Assembly: GCA_024036415.1 (NCBI GenBank)
Contig: JAMWET010000947.1
Span: 547,501 to 611,500 of the forward strand
DNA: 64,000 bases
DNA from: Prochilodus magdalenae
Taxonomy: Eukaryota; Chordata; Actinopteri; Characiformes; Prochilodontidae
Direction: 5' to 3'
Below the pieces are notes generated by a model that ran no database searches, was not told the DNA's origin, and saw only the letters and a program-made list of their open reading frames with translations. The stretch's first letter is position 1; every line of letters begins with the position of its first letter. Below, piece by piece: positions 49,030 to 60,558 of this stretch. A program made the translations under genes and the position numbers.

Positions 49030-49561
49030 CAGGGGTTGGACAATGAAACTGAAACACCTGGTTTTAGACCACAATCATTTATTAGTATGGTGTAGGGCCT
49101 CCTTTTGCGGCCAATACAGCGTCAGTTCGTCTTGGGAATGACATATACAAGTCCTGCACAGTGGTCAGAGGGAGTTTAAGCCATTCTTCTTGCAGGATAG
49201 TGGCCAGGTCACTGCGTGATGCTGGTGGAGGTTCGTCCTTCTTGGTGGTATGCTGACATTACCCTGGATACCGTGGCTCTTGATACATCACAAAGACTTG
49301 CTGTCTTGGTCACAGATGCGCCAGCAAGACGTGCACCAACAATTTGTCCTCTTTTGAACTCTGGTATGTCACCAATAATGTTGTGTGCATTGCAGTATTT
49401 TGAGCAGAACTGTGCTCTTACCTGCTAACTGAACCTTCACACTCTGCTCTTACTGGTGCAATGTGCAATTAATGAAGATTGGCCACCAGGCTGGTCCAAT
49501 TTAGCCATGACACCTCCCACACTAAAATGACAGGTGTTTCAGTTTCATTGTCCAACCCCTG
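49030..49561 (-). mobile_element. Non-autonomous Tc1/mariner element, internally deleted
   Basis: Perfect 31-bp inverted ends (49030-49060 and 49531-49561, starting CAGGGGTTGGACAATGAAAC) lie between TA target copies (49028-49029 and 49562-49563). On the minus strand it reads the N-terminal helix-turn-helix part of a transposase, RGQIVGARLAGASVTKTASL followed by ATVSRVMSAY (49360-49220). It then passes directly into the extreme C-terminus, DLATILQEEW with MSFPRRTDAVLAAKGGPTPY (49210-49090). The whole catalytic core has been lost in one clean deletion. The perfect ends suggest it moved recently, with transposase supplied from elsewhere. Confidence 0.88.
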
Positions 49562-49761
49562 TATATTCAGTATACACTGACAAGTTCTGTCCAGCTTGGC
49601 TCTTATTGCATGACAGTCTTTCTGATTAAAACTCAGTACAATATAACGTTTAACACAATATCTAATCATTTGTATATCATCAGAATATACTTTATAAGGT
49701 TTCCTTACAGATCATTTAGGATTGTGCATTGCTGATGTCAAACAGTATTAACATTATTATA

Positions 49762-49769
49762 CTATAGCC
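49762..49769. repeat. 8-bp target duplication, left
   Basis: CTATAGCC directly before the hAT end, repeated at 51791-51798. Confidence 0.9.
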
Positions 49770-50156
49770 CAGACGTGTGGACTCGAGTCACATGACTTGG
49801 ACTCGAGTCCGACTCGAGTCACTAAACTGATGACTTGTGACTTGACTCGACAACATTACTAAAGACTTGCGACTTGACTTAGACTTTACCTTTACTGACT
49901 TGGACTTGGAATCGGACTTGAGCTTTAAGACTCGAAAAGACTTGACAACCCTACTTTAACATAATGAATGAGTAAAACTGAATCACGTAACTGGATCATT
50001 TTATATTAAATGGCGCTGTAACGCTAGGGAGCTGAGCCGCTCAGCCCAAATGATCCCGTAACCTAGCACAAGTAAAAGCCGTAACCGTACAGCCAATCAC
50101 GGGAAGCTTTGAGGGGGGGGCGCCAGTGTTGAATTTGTGCGGAGAAGACGAGTAAC

Positions 50157-50305
50157 ATGATCCCAAAAATAATCCTGTTCAACTACAAAGATTATAATGT
50201 AGTAAATAAAAGAAGAACTGCGGTATGCAAGACATGTGGAGTCAAGATCACAGATGGAGGTGCAACCACTTCAAACTCGACATTTGAGGCGGCACAAAGA
50301 ACAGT
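50157..50305 (+). pseudogene. hAT transposase first exon, BED zinc finger, frameshifted
   Basis: From ATG 50157 it reads MIPKIILFNYKDYNVV, then KRRTAVCKTCGVKITDGG, giving the Cys-x2-Cys of a BED finger. The His pair appears only in a shifted frame: near 50276-50300 the codons read TRHLRRHKEQ, the expected second half of the finger. One small indel around 50270-50280 therefore breaks the exon. A splice-donor-like ACA|GTAAGT follows at about 50304. The DNA-binding finger sits at the N-terminus as in other hAT transposases. No dimerisation or DDE part is found downstream. Confidence 0.7.
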
Positions 50306-50546
50306 AAGTCTGTGCTGTGTATATTTCGCGTATGGCAGTTAGCAAGCTAGCAAACGTAGCGACATAATAATAAACAACAGCGAATGTAAACAAAGCTGTT
50401 GTCCTCTGTTCGTCCCTCTCTCACACCGTTCACTGTGAGAGATTTTACTGAAAATTAAAGTGTTTAGGAACCACAGCATCTCAGCCACGACGTGGTGAAT
50501 TAGCATAGAGCAGAAAAGTGTCAAACACAGCAGTTCACACATGCTG

Positions 50547-50911
<365 letters not shown>

Positions 50912-51010
50912 TATATATTACAGGTCCATACATTAACGCTTATGGGTTCAGAATGTGATGTCATTAAAAATTCCTGTAGGTGGAATGTGTTCTACTACTT
51001 CATTATAGTG

Positions 51011-51205
51011 TGGTGTTCCTCAACCTTGGCTTTCGAGGCCCACTGCCCTGCACATTTTAGTGTTTTTTTCTGCTTCAGCACCTATTTTAACTCAGTAATG
51101 GGCTGGTAATTAGGTGGTTAGTTGGATCAGATGTGTTGGTAGAAGGGAAAACAATAAAAAGTGCAGGGCAGTGGGCCTCCAGGGCCAGGGTTGAGAAACA
51201 ATGAT
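51011..51205. mobile_element. Second nested miniature palindromic element
   Basis: TTCCTCAACCTTGGCTTTCG, then CCCACTGCCCTGCAC, is mirrored by CAGGGCAGTGGGCCTCCAGG and CCAGGGTTGAGAAAC at the right end. The arms are about 60 bp and imperfect, and TTAGGTGGTTAGTTGGATCA lies near the centre. The flanks TATAGTGT and TGTAGTGT may be an 8-bp duplication with one change, which would suit hAT. Confidence 0.75.
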
Positions 51206-51790
51206 GTAGTGTACTTTGTTAGCCTGTTTACAGAAATTTATAGCATACTGAAACAGCTCATATGATATCATGAATCATATGATATTCTTGTCCTTTCCTA
51301 ATTTTTTTTAATCCATAAACCTTGACTTTTTGTTGCTGTAAACTGTGGTATAATGTCACATTCATTTTTCCATACTGCGTTTAGTACATATCTATTAGAG
51401 ATTACAGTAAGTACTTTGTTTACTGCACAGTACTTTGCAGGTTATTTAATCCTCAAATTATTTAATTAACGATTTGCACTACTTGTTCCTGTTAAGTAAA
51501 ATAGCACTTTGTTGTTTGAACTGTTTGAGATGATGCAAGTTGTTTTTGTTATACTAAATACAAACTTTAAAAACATTTATGATTATGTCAGTTTAATATA
51601 CTATGAATCAGCTGCATCAGTTATGTGAAATATTGAAATGACATCTGGTGACTTGACTAGGAATGAAGTTTAAGACTTGGGACTTGACTCGAGACTTGCT
51701 TGTATTGACTTGGGACTTGACTCGTGACTTGATTGTTAAGACTTGAGACTTACTTGTTACTTGCAACTTAGTGACTTGTTCCCATGTCTG

Positions 51791-51798
51791 CTATAGCC
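51791..51798. repeat. 8-bp target duplication, right
   Basis: CTATAGCC, identical to 49762-49769. Confidence 0.9.
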
Positions 51799-51799
51799 C

Positions 51800-52970
51800 A
51801 AGATAAAACAACAGCAACGTGATGAGCTGAACTACAGGTATGAGAAAGCTCCCTGTACCATAGTTAGTTCAGTACCATGTTAACTGACTTCATGATGTAG
51901 GATAGACCTTTTAGAGGTCCTGGATTTGCATCATGCTATGCTTTGTCTTGTCCTTGGACACAAGTAATGCAGCCCTGACGTAAACACCAGCTTTGTAAAG
52001 CTCACTTCCCTTTCTTGTTGAAACATGATGATTTCTGTGGAGCCTTTTAGGCAACAGCTTTTTTGCGCTCCCTGATGTGCCCTATCCTTGATACCGAGGT
52101 TTGACTTGGAACTATCAAGGCACACATTGTACTGATGTGTGAAGCTGTTCCCATCCATGCATTAAATAATTTTGCTTTATATTTATTTATTTTTCTTGTT
52201 GTTTTGATTGATGTGCCAGGTTCTAAAGTTCAGCTACTTAGTGCCCAAAATAACAGAGTTGCAAATTGGCGCTGAGGTTGGCAGAGTTCTTTATAGCTGA
52301 CACACGTTGCTAATTAATATTCTCCAGTATGACTCACTTGGCTAGCCACCTTTATAACTGTGATTTACCTACTTCAGTTAAAATCCTTTTTTCCCATTTA
52401 CTGTTTTACTTTTACTGAATCTCTAGTTTGTAGAGACTCAATCAAGCTGCGAAGGCGAATATTGATAAAGCATTGTCTGTTAGTGTTGGCTAGTTATGTA
52501 TGGCTGCACAAAAAGTTCTACACTTATTGAATGGAACCAAAAAGCTTTTAAGGCTTTAGTTTAAGGTTTTTAATACTGGTTACAGAAGAAGCCCATACTG
52601 AAAGAGTGAAGACTGCCAATTCACACTAGACCCAAATATTATTAACACTAGGCTGTTTATATAATGTTGATGGAATGTCATATAGGGGTTTTAAAACTCA
52701 ACAGTTGGTTAATAATAAATTGGGTTTCAGAAAATATCACCAGCATCTCCAGGGATACACATGTGGCATCATGTCAATTTACGACCATGGAGGTCTTTCC
52801 AAACCATGATGAAGTAAACATGGGCTGTCTAGTGTAAGTAGAAATTTTAAAAATCACTTTAGCCTTTATTCATTAGCATCTCCTAACCTGATCATTCATC
52901 ACCTTTCTCTTTCTAATGCACTCAACACATACACAGAATGGGCTACAAATAGGCTTTGTGCACCTAGTGT
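51800..52970. other. Unassigned non-coding stretch
   Basis: No gene, no named repeat. Frames are short and without domains. Confidence 0.4.
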
Positions 52971-52973
52971 TAA

Positions 52974-53044
52974 CACGCACACACACACACACGCACGCAC
53001 ACACACACACGCACACACATACACACGCACACGCACACACACAC
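52974..53044. repeat. (CA)n microsatellite, imperfect
   Basis: CACACA with CACGCA and CATACA variants. Confidence 0.95.
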
Positions 53045-53154
53045 AGATTAAATTAGCTGCTAATCATTTCTGTAAAATGAGCTCTAATCAAATTTAACAA
53101 AACAGTTTTCTTCAGCATTTCATTACCAAGCCACACATATGAGCACATGAGTCT

Positions 53155-53395
53155 TTATCTCTCTCTCTCTTTCACTCTCTCTCTCTCTCTCTCTCTTTCA
53201 CTCTCTCTCTCTCTCTCTTTCACTCTCTCTCTCTCTCTCTCTCTCTATCACTCTCACACGCTTTTTCCCCTTTCTCTCTCTCTCTCTCTCTCACTCTTTT
53301 TCCCCTTTCTCTCTCTCTCTCTCTCACACTCTTTTTCCCCTTTCTCTCTCTCTCTCTCTCTCTCTCCCTCTTGCTCCCTCTCTCACACACTCTTT
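53155..53395. repeat. CT-rich composite tract
   Basis: CT dinucleotide runs separated by TTTCA and CTTTTTCCCCTTT blocks. The Leu/Ser frame 53147-53446 is its translation. Confidence 0.95.
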
Positions 53396-53449
53396 CACCC
53401 TGTTTTTCACTTTATCTCTCTCCAACCCCTCCCCCACCCACCCTAGTAA

Positions 53450-53990
53450 TACACAGTAATTAAAGCAGAAGTTTGAGTCATGAGTCATCAGAGTGGGTGA
53501 AATCAGTTTATTAACTTTCAGCCTGAGAGTCACCTCTCTCACCCTGATAACCCTGCATCTGATAGCAGTGAGTGTGGAGTGAATATGCTATCTGACGTAA
53601 ACACGTCTGTAAGTGTGTATGACACTGTGTGATTGTTTTGGAGTGTAAGTGCATCTCTGCGGTCTCCCTGAGGTAAAGCCCTGCATGTGTTAGCGAGCCA
53701 TAGAATGAAAGGGAGCTCGTGAGGATGTGATAAAGGAAGGGGTGAGGTGTCTGGGTCTGCGTGAATGCTCAGTTTTGAGTGGAGAGATAAGGCTGCTGGA
53801 GCTTTATCAGTGTTTATAAAATTGAGTACATTTTCTGAGAGCAGATTTACACTGAGATGCATTTCTAATGGAGAGACAGCAGCAGGGAGGAGCATGGATT
53901 TGTGCATGTGTGGATGTGTGCACACTTACTACTCCCATAACCCTGCTGAGAATATACAACAAGCAGTAGAAATTAAAAATAATGATGAAA
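53450..53990. other. Unique-looking block, no gene
   Basis: Complex sequence between CT and AAT tracts. Opposed frames (53539-53925 minus, 53765-54130 plus) have no domain. It may be conserved non-coding DNA but the signs are weak. Confidence 0.25.
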
Positions 53991-54374
53991 AAAATAATAA
54001 TAATAATAACAATATAAATACTACTTTACTTTGCCACTACGCACCATCTGGCAATACGAACCAAGTGGTTTGTTGTATTAATTCTAAAGGACAAAAGCTT
54101 TATAGACACTTTTTCAAATGTGTGTACTAACAGTGCTCCTAATGCACAGCCGTCAATTGGGAATGTAGAGGATGAAGTTCATTCACTTTAAATAGAGGGC
54201 CACAAGTCAGAGGGCCCGACCCAAATGCATGTAAGGCATTTAACAGATGTTGTTATCCTGAGTAACAACCGTGCTTAATGTTTCATCTGTGAACATTTCC
54301 TAGCTAATGCAAGAAGGTCAGAGCTGCTTAACAAGGGCAAGTGCTGATACCTACAAAAAAAGAATACAGAGTTA

Positions 54375-54480
54375 AACTTTCAAAGATCATTCTATATATA
54401 TATATACAGTATATCAAACTTTATTCCATATATAGCAATCTTCATTTCATATATATCAAACTTTATTCTATCTATCTATC
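54375..54480. repeat. Left arm of AT-rich inverted structure
   Basis: CAAAGATCATTCTATATATA is answered by the inverse complement TATATATAGAATGATCTTTG at 54787-54808. The words ATATATCAAACTTTATTC (left) and GAATGAACATTGATAC (right) also oppose each other. Confidence 0.6.
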
Positions 54481-54498
54481 TATATATATATATATATA

Positions 54499-54665
54499 GT
54501 GAGGAAAATAAGTATTTGAACACCCTGTGACTTTGCAAGTTCTCCCACTTAGAAATCATGGAGGGGTCTGAAATCTCATCTAAGGTGCATGTCCACTGTG
54601 AGAGACATAATCCAAAAAAAAATCCGGAAATCACTATTTATGATTTTTTAATTATTTTTTGTGTG

Positions 54666-54668
<3 letters not shown>
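54499..54668 (+). mobile_element. End of a Tc1/mariner-type element (AAATAAGTATTTGAACAC)
   Basis: TATAGTGAGGAAAATAAGTA, then TTTGAACACCCTG, TCTCCCACTTAGAAATCATG, GTGCATGTCCACTGTGAGAG and AATCCGGAAATCACTATTTA, is the well-known first ~170 bp of an abundant fish Tc1-type transposon. It is cut off by a TA tract (54668-54740), and no coding part or second end is found. Confidence 0.75.
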
Positions 54669-54735
<67 letters not shown>

Positions 54736-54740
54736 TATAT
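54668..54740. repeat. (TA)n microsatellite
   Basis: About 73 bp, with one AATA break near 54729. Confidence 0.97.
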
Positions 54741-54779
54741 GTTCATTTGCATATCTTAAAATGGGAGTTTTAGACAATT

Positions 54780-54860
54780 TGATATATATATATAGAATGA
54801 TCTTTGATATATATGGAATGAACATTGATACATTTGGAATGAAGTTGATTGATTAGAACT
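54780..54860. repeat. Right arm of AT-rich inverted structure
   Basis: Partner of 54375-54480. Includes TATATATAGAATGATCTTTG. Confidence 0.6.
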
Positions 54861-55620
54861 AAGTTAATAGTTACTGGAAATTAATATTTCTCTTTCAGAA
54901 AGCATTCCAGATTGAAACACTTGTTTTCCATCTTATCCCGGCACCCCATGATATATTGTGTGGCCTGGGGATAGAACTTCATCCAGCGAAGTGTAAAAAG
55001 ATTTGCTGACTCACACATCATCTATACTGCTTATCCTCCTGGGTCACGGGTAGGGGGTGAGCGAAAGGCAGAAAACAATCTGGGCAAGTTGTAAAACAAC
55101 TATACACGATAAATATTGTCGATGCTAATAACATTGTTACACTCATGGACCAAGCCCTAAGGCCTTGCTTGTTACGGATTGTTTTGGCAGTTCATGTCCA
55201 ATGTTTTTAACTCTTTAAATGTTTGTCTGAGGGTTTACTTACAGAATGTCCCTAATAAATGAATGAAAGGAAAACGCTTCCCATACTAAGTCACTTCATA
55301 TGTTAATGAGTGTTAAGACCACTGAAGTTTAATATTGTGACTTTTAGGGTTTGGCCTTTTTTTTTTTTTTTTGCTGAGTGTTTAAATATTCATACCCTAT
55401 ACCAATTACTTAATTTACTTAACATTATGGTCATAATGTCATCTTAATTTTGTGAACATCGGAAATAGGAATAATAAGCAGTGCCTTCAAGCAATATTTA
55501 ATGTAGTAATATTTATTCACTTAAGGTTTGTTTGAACCAGCCCTGCAAGAATAAAATAAACAGTACAGACTAGCTGGTCACCCAGTTACAGCATCCAAAA
55601 CACATCATATCCTGGTTGTA

Positions 55621-56446
55621 CAAACGGGATTCCAAAAAAGTTGGGACACTAAACAAATTGTGAATAAAAACTGAATGCAATGATGTGGAGGTGCCAACAT
55701 TTAATATTTTATTCAGAATAGAACACAAATCACAGATCAAAAGTTTAAACTGAGAGAATGGATCATTTTAAGGGAAAAATATGTTGATTCAAAATTTCAT
55801 GGCGTCAACAAATCCCAAAAAAGTCGGGACAAGGCCATTTTTACCACTGTGTGGCATCCCCCCTTCTTCTTACAACACTCAACAGACGTCTGGGGACAGA
55901 GGAGACCAGTTTCTCAAGTTTAGAAATAGGAATGCTCTCCCATTCATGTCTAATACAGGCCTCTAACTGTTCAATCGTCTTGTGCCTTCTTCGTCGCACC
56001 TTCCTCTTTATGATGCGCCAAATGTTCTCTATAGGTGAAAGATCTGGACTGCTGGACGGCTGGCCAATGGTGGAATTGGTGATCCTCTTACCATCTTGGC
56101 TTCAGAGAGACACTGACACTCTGGGAAGCTCTTTTTATACCCAGTCATGTTGTCAATTGACCTAATTAGTGTTAATTGGTCTTCCAGCTGTTCGTTATAT
56201 GCTCAATTTCCTTTTTCCATCCACTTATTGCTACTTGTCCCAACTTTTTTGGGATTTGTTGACGCCATGAAATTTTGAAACAACATATTTTTCCCTTAAA
56301 ATTATACATTCTCTCAGTTTAAACTTGTGATCTGTGATTTGTGTTCTATTCTGAATAAAATATTAGATGTTGGCACCTCCACATCATTGCATTAAGTGTT
56401 TATTCACAATTTGTTTAGTGTCCCAACTTTTTTGGAATCCGGTTTG
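55621..56446 (-). mobile_element. DNA transposon with ~210-bp inverted ends, internally deleted
   Basis: The left arm (55621-55831) and right arm (56236-56446) are inverted copies over about 210 bp with few differences. Each starts CAAACxGGATTCCAAAAAAG and includes TTCATGGCGTCAACAAATCC at its inner end. TA lies at both outer edges (55619-55620 and 56447-56448). The core keeps decayed coding sequence on the minus strand, for instance REHLAHHKEEGATKKAQDD near 56023-55967, from the N-terminal part of a transposase. Size and arms fit a family that is very common in fish. I would place it near Tc1/mariner-IS630, but not firmly. Confidence 0.8.
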
Positions 56447-56734
56447 TACAAGTGTCCATCAATAGTGCTTCATGCCTGTTTTACTAGCAGGGTGTGTTAA
56501 GTTAATTCTCCTTGTATGCTATGTGAGAAGCTGGTGTTAGATACAGGCCTGCAATTTATATATTCTTTACTTTCTATGTTTGTTTAATTTTTTTTTTACT
56601 CAAAGCCTTTTATTATCAGGTCAGTGGTCTGTTATCCAGTTTTTTCTCAACATGCTCAAAGAATGCAGTCATGTAAGGAGGTAAACGTACTCCTAAAAAT
56701 CTTTCTCTTTTTTGACATATGTGCATCAGAATTA

Positions 56735-56750
56735 AAAAAAAAAAAAAAAA
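56735..56750. repeat. Poly-A run
   Basis: About 16 A. The Tc1 coding relic starts just after it. Confidence 0.8.
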
Positions 56751-56775
56751 GATTTTACAACCATAAAAATTGGCC

Positions 56776-57640
56776 TTACAATGATAAAAAATTGCTACTA
56801 CTTCCTTTGGCAGAAACTGTATGTAGCTGTTTCCTATAACTGTCTAGCAGTTTCTGGCATCTACTAGGAGAACCTTTTGCCTGTTCCTTCATATAGAATT
56901 CTTTCAATTGTGCAATGTTTGAAGGGCTTCTTGCACGTACGGCCAATATAAAATCTCCCACAGCTTTCAGTGGGATTCAGGGCATTGATTAAACCCTCCA
57001 TTTCTTCCTTTTGAGCCAGTCCTTGGTTGATTTACTTGCATGTTTGGGATCTATTATCCTGTTGAAAGGTCCACTTCTTCAGCTATATCTTATAATTTTG
57101 GCAGATGGCCTCACATTCTTCTCCAGCACTCTCTGGTAAGAAAGATAACCTATAGTCAATGCTATGTTTGCAAGGTGGCCAAGGTAAGCAGCCCCAGCAC
57201 ACAACATTGCCGCCAGCATGCTTTGTAGTTTGTATTAGGGCCTTTAATTAAATGCAGTTGTTGAATTTTACCAAACATGGCCTCTGGTACTGTGGTCAAA
57301 CTAATCTATCTTTGACTTATCTTTCCATAGGACCTGGTCCTTGCCTAGATAGATATTCATTAGCAAATGAATATTCTTTTTTCAGACAGCAAATGCTTCC
57401 TTTTTCACACTTCTCCCTGTAGATCACATTTGTGCAGTCAATTTTAAGAGCTAGCTGGAGATCCTGTAAGTCTTTGGAGTTCTTATAGACTTCTTTAAAC
57501 ATCTTATGGTCTGCATTTGGCTTGAATTTGCTGGGGCAGCCTGGCCTGGATGTATTGGCTGTTTAAGTCTTCTGCACTTGTAGATGATGTTCACAACAGT
57601 GGAAAGGTTGATTTTAAATATTTCCTTGAACATCCTTATA
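56776..57640 (-). pseudogene. Tc1-like transposase relic, both ends of protein recognisable
   Basis: On the minus strand, 57633-57510 reads EIFKINLSTVVNIIYKCRRL then KQPIHPGQAAPANS, the paired-type helix-turn-helix of Tc1. 57502-57320 reads EVYKNSKDLQDLQLALK and KKEYSFANEYLSRQGPG, the second DNA-binding part and linker. 56961-56776 reads SPSNIAQLKEFYMKEQ, CQKLLDSYRKQLHTVSAKGS, the C-terminus. The catalytic middle (57000-57300) is decayed and out of frame. Multiple stops make it a relic. Confidence 0.78.
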
Positions 57641-57649
57641 TTCCTATAA

Positions 57650-58275
57650 CTTCTTATACATCATTCCAGACTCATAGGCATCTGTTTGTAAATTTCCCAC
57701 TGTGGGATCAATAAAGGATTATCAATAAAGTAAATTATCTTTACTCATAAGCCGTTTTGTTTTCATAGTTATTTTACACTCACACAATGTTTTGTTTCTT
57801 TTGCAGTTCAGGTATTTAAATGTCTTTGAAGATACATGTATAATATGATTCTACAATGGAAGTCATTTTTTACAAGTTTTAAACACTTTGTAGAAACCTG
57901 TAAAAATGAGGACATATTTAATGATAAACAGCTGTGTGAGAGATTTCATGACAGCTGAGTAATCTGTAATAAATTGTAAAGAAAGTGGCATCCACAATGC
58001 CTCACGTTTGAAAACCCATAACTTTCTTCTAAATTCATAGGATTTTTAGTGACAACAAATTTTAATACACAGAAAATTTGTATTTTTTAAAACCCTTTCA
58101 TATTTTGTAATCATGTTTCAACTTTATGTTGTTCCTAAATTACTGTAAACTATGAATAAAGTATTGGTTTATGTTTTGGTGTCTAGTTCATAGCATTTCA
58201 GTCTTCCCTGTATGAGTTATTACAGAATAACAATTGTTATGACATATGTCCCCAAACTTTTGAGCAGTAGTGTAG
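57650..58275. other. Probable outer part of the same Tc1 element, with its end
   Basis: CCCACTGTGGGATCAATAAA (57698-57717) is a LINE-tail-like phrase, so an older retroposon fragment may lie here. At 58239-58275 the words GTCCCCAAACTTTTGAGCAG then TAGTGTA read, on the other strand, as a typical Tc1 terminus (TACACTACTGCTCAAAAGTT). This could be the 5' end of the relic at 56776-57640. The matching left end is not seen. Confidence 0.45.
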
Positions 58276-58719
58276 ATGCTTAACAAACATCTAGCTTTAA
58301 CCCCTTCTATGTCCAATACCAGTAGGACAGGGCCCCAAGTTCTTTTAAACTAAATTTCCCCAGTAAATGTTTAGTTACTGTTTTACCTATAGACACTGTG
58401 CCGTTGGTACCACGTGTGGTTGTGAGATGTTCCCAGAAAATTACGAGACTGAAGAATTAAATGAATTGTATTTATTACAAAAATTGTTGTAAAGTAAATG
58501 AGTAGCTCTGCCTTTGCACTGCTTTTTTACCACTATGAAATTAAAAGACAGCAATGTGGTTCAACACCTGTACTGCACTTACACAACACCTTATGAAATC
58601 ATAAAAAACATGTACGAAAGCTGGTTGAAAAATAAAATTAATAAACCCCCGTTGCCTGATAGCTGGATTCAGATGTCTCAGAGTACTCACAGTCTACTCT
58701 ACATAGAGTCATGAGAAGG

Positions 58720-58930
58720 TGGAGGACGAGGAGAAATGGACGGCGCCTCTCTGACGGCCCGTGACCTGAGGTGCGGAGAGAGAGAAGTTTCTGGCCTCCT
58801 TCATGAATCGCCTGGGGTTCTGTCTGGGCAACGGTGCTCCCTCGGTGCGCTCAGTGGAGCTACGAGCTGTGTCCTGGTAGCTCGTAGCGCTGACTGAGCC
58901 GTGGGTCGGTTCCAGTGTCCCTAAACTCTG
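58720..58930. other. Small GC-rich patch
   Basis: Richer in GC and CpG than anything nearby (GACGGCGCCTCTCTGACGGC, CTCGGTGCGCTCAG). No TATA box, exon or ORF can be tied to it. It contains the hairpin at 58849-58899. Confidence 0.4.
58849..58899 (+). other. Strong hairpin-forming sequence
   Basis: The left arm GCTCAGTGGAGCTACGAGCT (58849-58868) and right arm AGCTCGTAGCGCTGACTGAGC (58879-58899) pair over 7 + 10 bp with a 3x4 internal loop and a 10-nt terminal loop. It is short for a typical animal pre-miRNA. Function unknown. Confidence 0.6.
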
Positions 58931-59724
58931 ATGCTAATTTGAAGCTGTAGCCCTTAACCTGTTGCGCTAATGTGGCTATCAGAAACACAGAAGACAAACT
59001 AACAGCTAAACCAACCAATAGAAATATAAATAAGGCCCAAACTCAAACTTGACTGAAAATGTACAAGGATCACATTAGTTTTAAATACAGAAAGCGTTTC
59101 AAAATAAGAGTATCTCCTAATTATTTTAATAATACTAATCAACATGAAATACTGTCTGTTTTTAACTTTTATTCACATTTTAACTTGTAAATTAGGAACT
59201 TTGTAACACTGTTTTTATCTGTACTTTTAAAGTATAATACTGAAACTATAACTGGGTTACATAGCCTAGGAAAACCTCAAAGTGAGTAAACCAGAAAATG
59301 ATGCTCTCCAATATGTGATGGCATAATAAGCCTAGTGTTCAGTGATTAATGTCGGTAATGCAGTGCTACTGCTGAACTGAACTTTCTTATAAACATGGGC
59401 AGAACAAAGCCAACTTCTGACCCTGCACAAATCCTAACAGTAAAAACATGAACTCCTACTAGAGTGTTTTAATCCACACCCCGCTTTCAGTCTCCTGCTA
59501 ACACCGTCTGGCAGTCTAATCTGTCGCTCGCTTCATTTTTTAATGAGCAGAGTTTAATCACCGATGTGAGAGAGCAGAAGAGAGAGGCAAGGTGTGCGAG
59601 GAGAGAGGACCGCAGCAGTGTCTACGTACCTCCACTAATGTGACTGATTGGTTGTTGGCAGCAAGCACGTTCAGCTTGCTGGAAACATGAGTCACTCGTT
59701 CAGCCACTTTCTTTTCTTCCACAG

Positions 59725-59881
59725 CCTTTATTATCACTGCCTGACACTAATTACCGATCTGCACAAAGAAACATCTTCATTAGAAGAACTGGAATTAGAC
59801 AGACAGCAGCCACAGCAGCATCAGCAGGGACAGCTGCCTCTGCTAAAGCCTTCCCAGACTGAGTTCAGAATGATCTCTCAG
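59725..59881 (+). other. Candidate 157-bp exon
   Basis: A good acceptor, CTTTCTTTTCTTCCACAG (ends 59724), and a donor, CTCAG|GTAGTC (after 59881), bracket 157 bp. One frame is open throughout: LITDLHKETSSLEELELDRQ, then QPQQHQQGQLPLLKPSQTEF. The Gln-rich part could be mere CAG repetition. I recognise no domain and no partner exon, so it may equally be a non-coding RNA exon or chance. Confidence 0.25.
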
Positions 59882-60558
59882 GTAGTCATGCTGATTTAAA
59901 TGCACAATATTAAAAAGAGTAATGATTGTAGCTGCCTTGCTAGATCAGACAGACAACAGCGTAATGCTGCGCTTCTGTTTAGAAACACTACACTTGCACA
60001 AACCTGCTCTCTCAAAATAAAACGTCGCTGTGGCGATGATCATCATATGTAAACCTTCCATTAATACAGCATCCCGATACCCTGAGCAAAGTCTGCTCTC
60101 AACAATCTGTCACAGGTAGTCAGTTAGGTAAACAGGAATTGTGTAGTCATGATCATTTAGTGGGTTGAGAAATGTTTATAACTGATCAGTGCAATTGATT
60201 GATTATGGACTACCTTTGCTAGATTTCCTCGCTTGTGTTAAATTAGTAAAGTAAATACCAGAATTTGATGAGGGAACAGTGATTAACCCCGTCAGACCTA
60301 GACATGCATATTTGATAATGTATGAGATGCTACAAAAACATAATACTGCCCAGCTCTCAGTTTTTCTTTTCATTTTTTGGATTTTTCACAAGATTTGAAA
60401 GCATGCACACTGTGAAAGAAATTAGGATTGTAATTTACTTACTGTGCTGCCTTAAAATTGTGTATTAACTTAACTTTGAATAGCAAGTTAACAGAACAAG
60501 AATCTGTGGTTCATGCCCTGTCAATGTATTATGTGAAGTTCTCACTCCTCCTGTAAAC

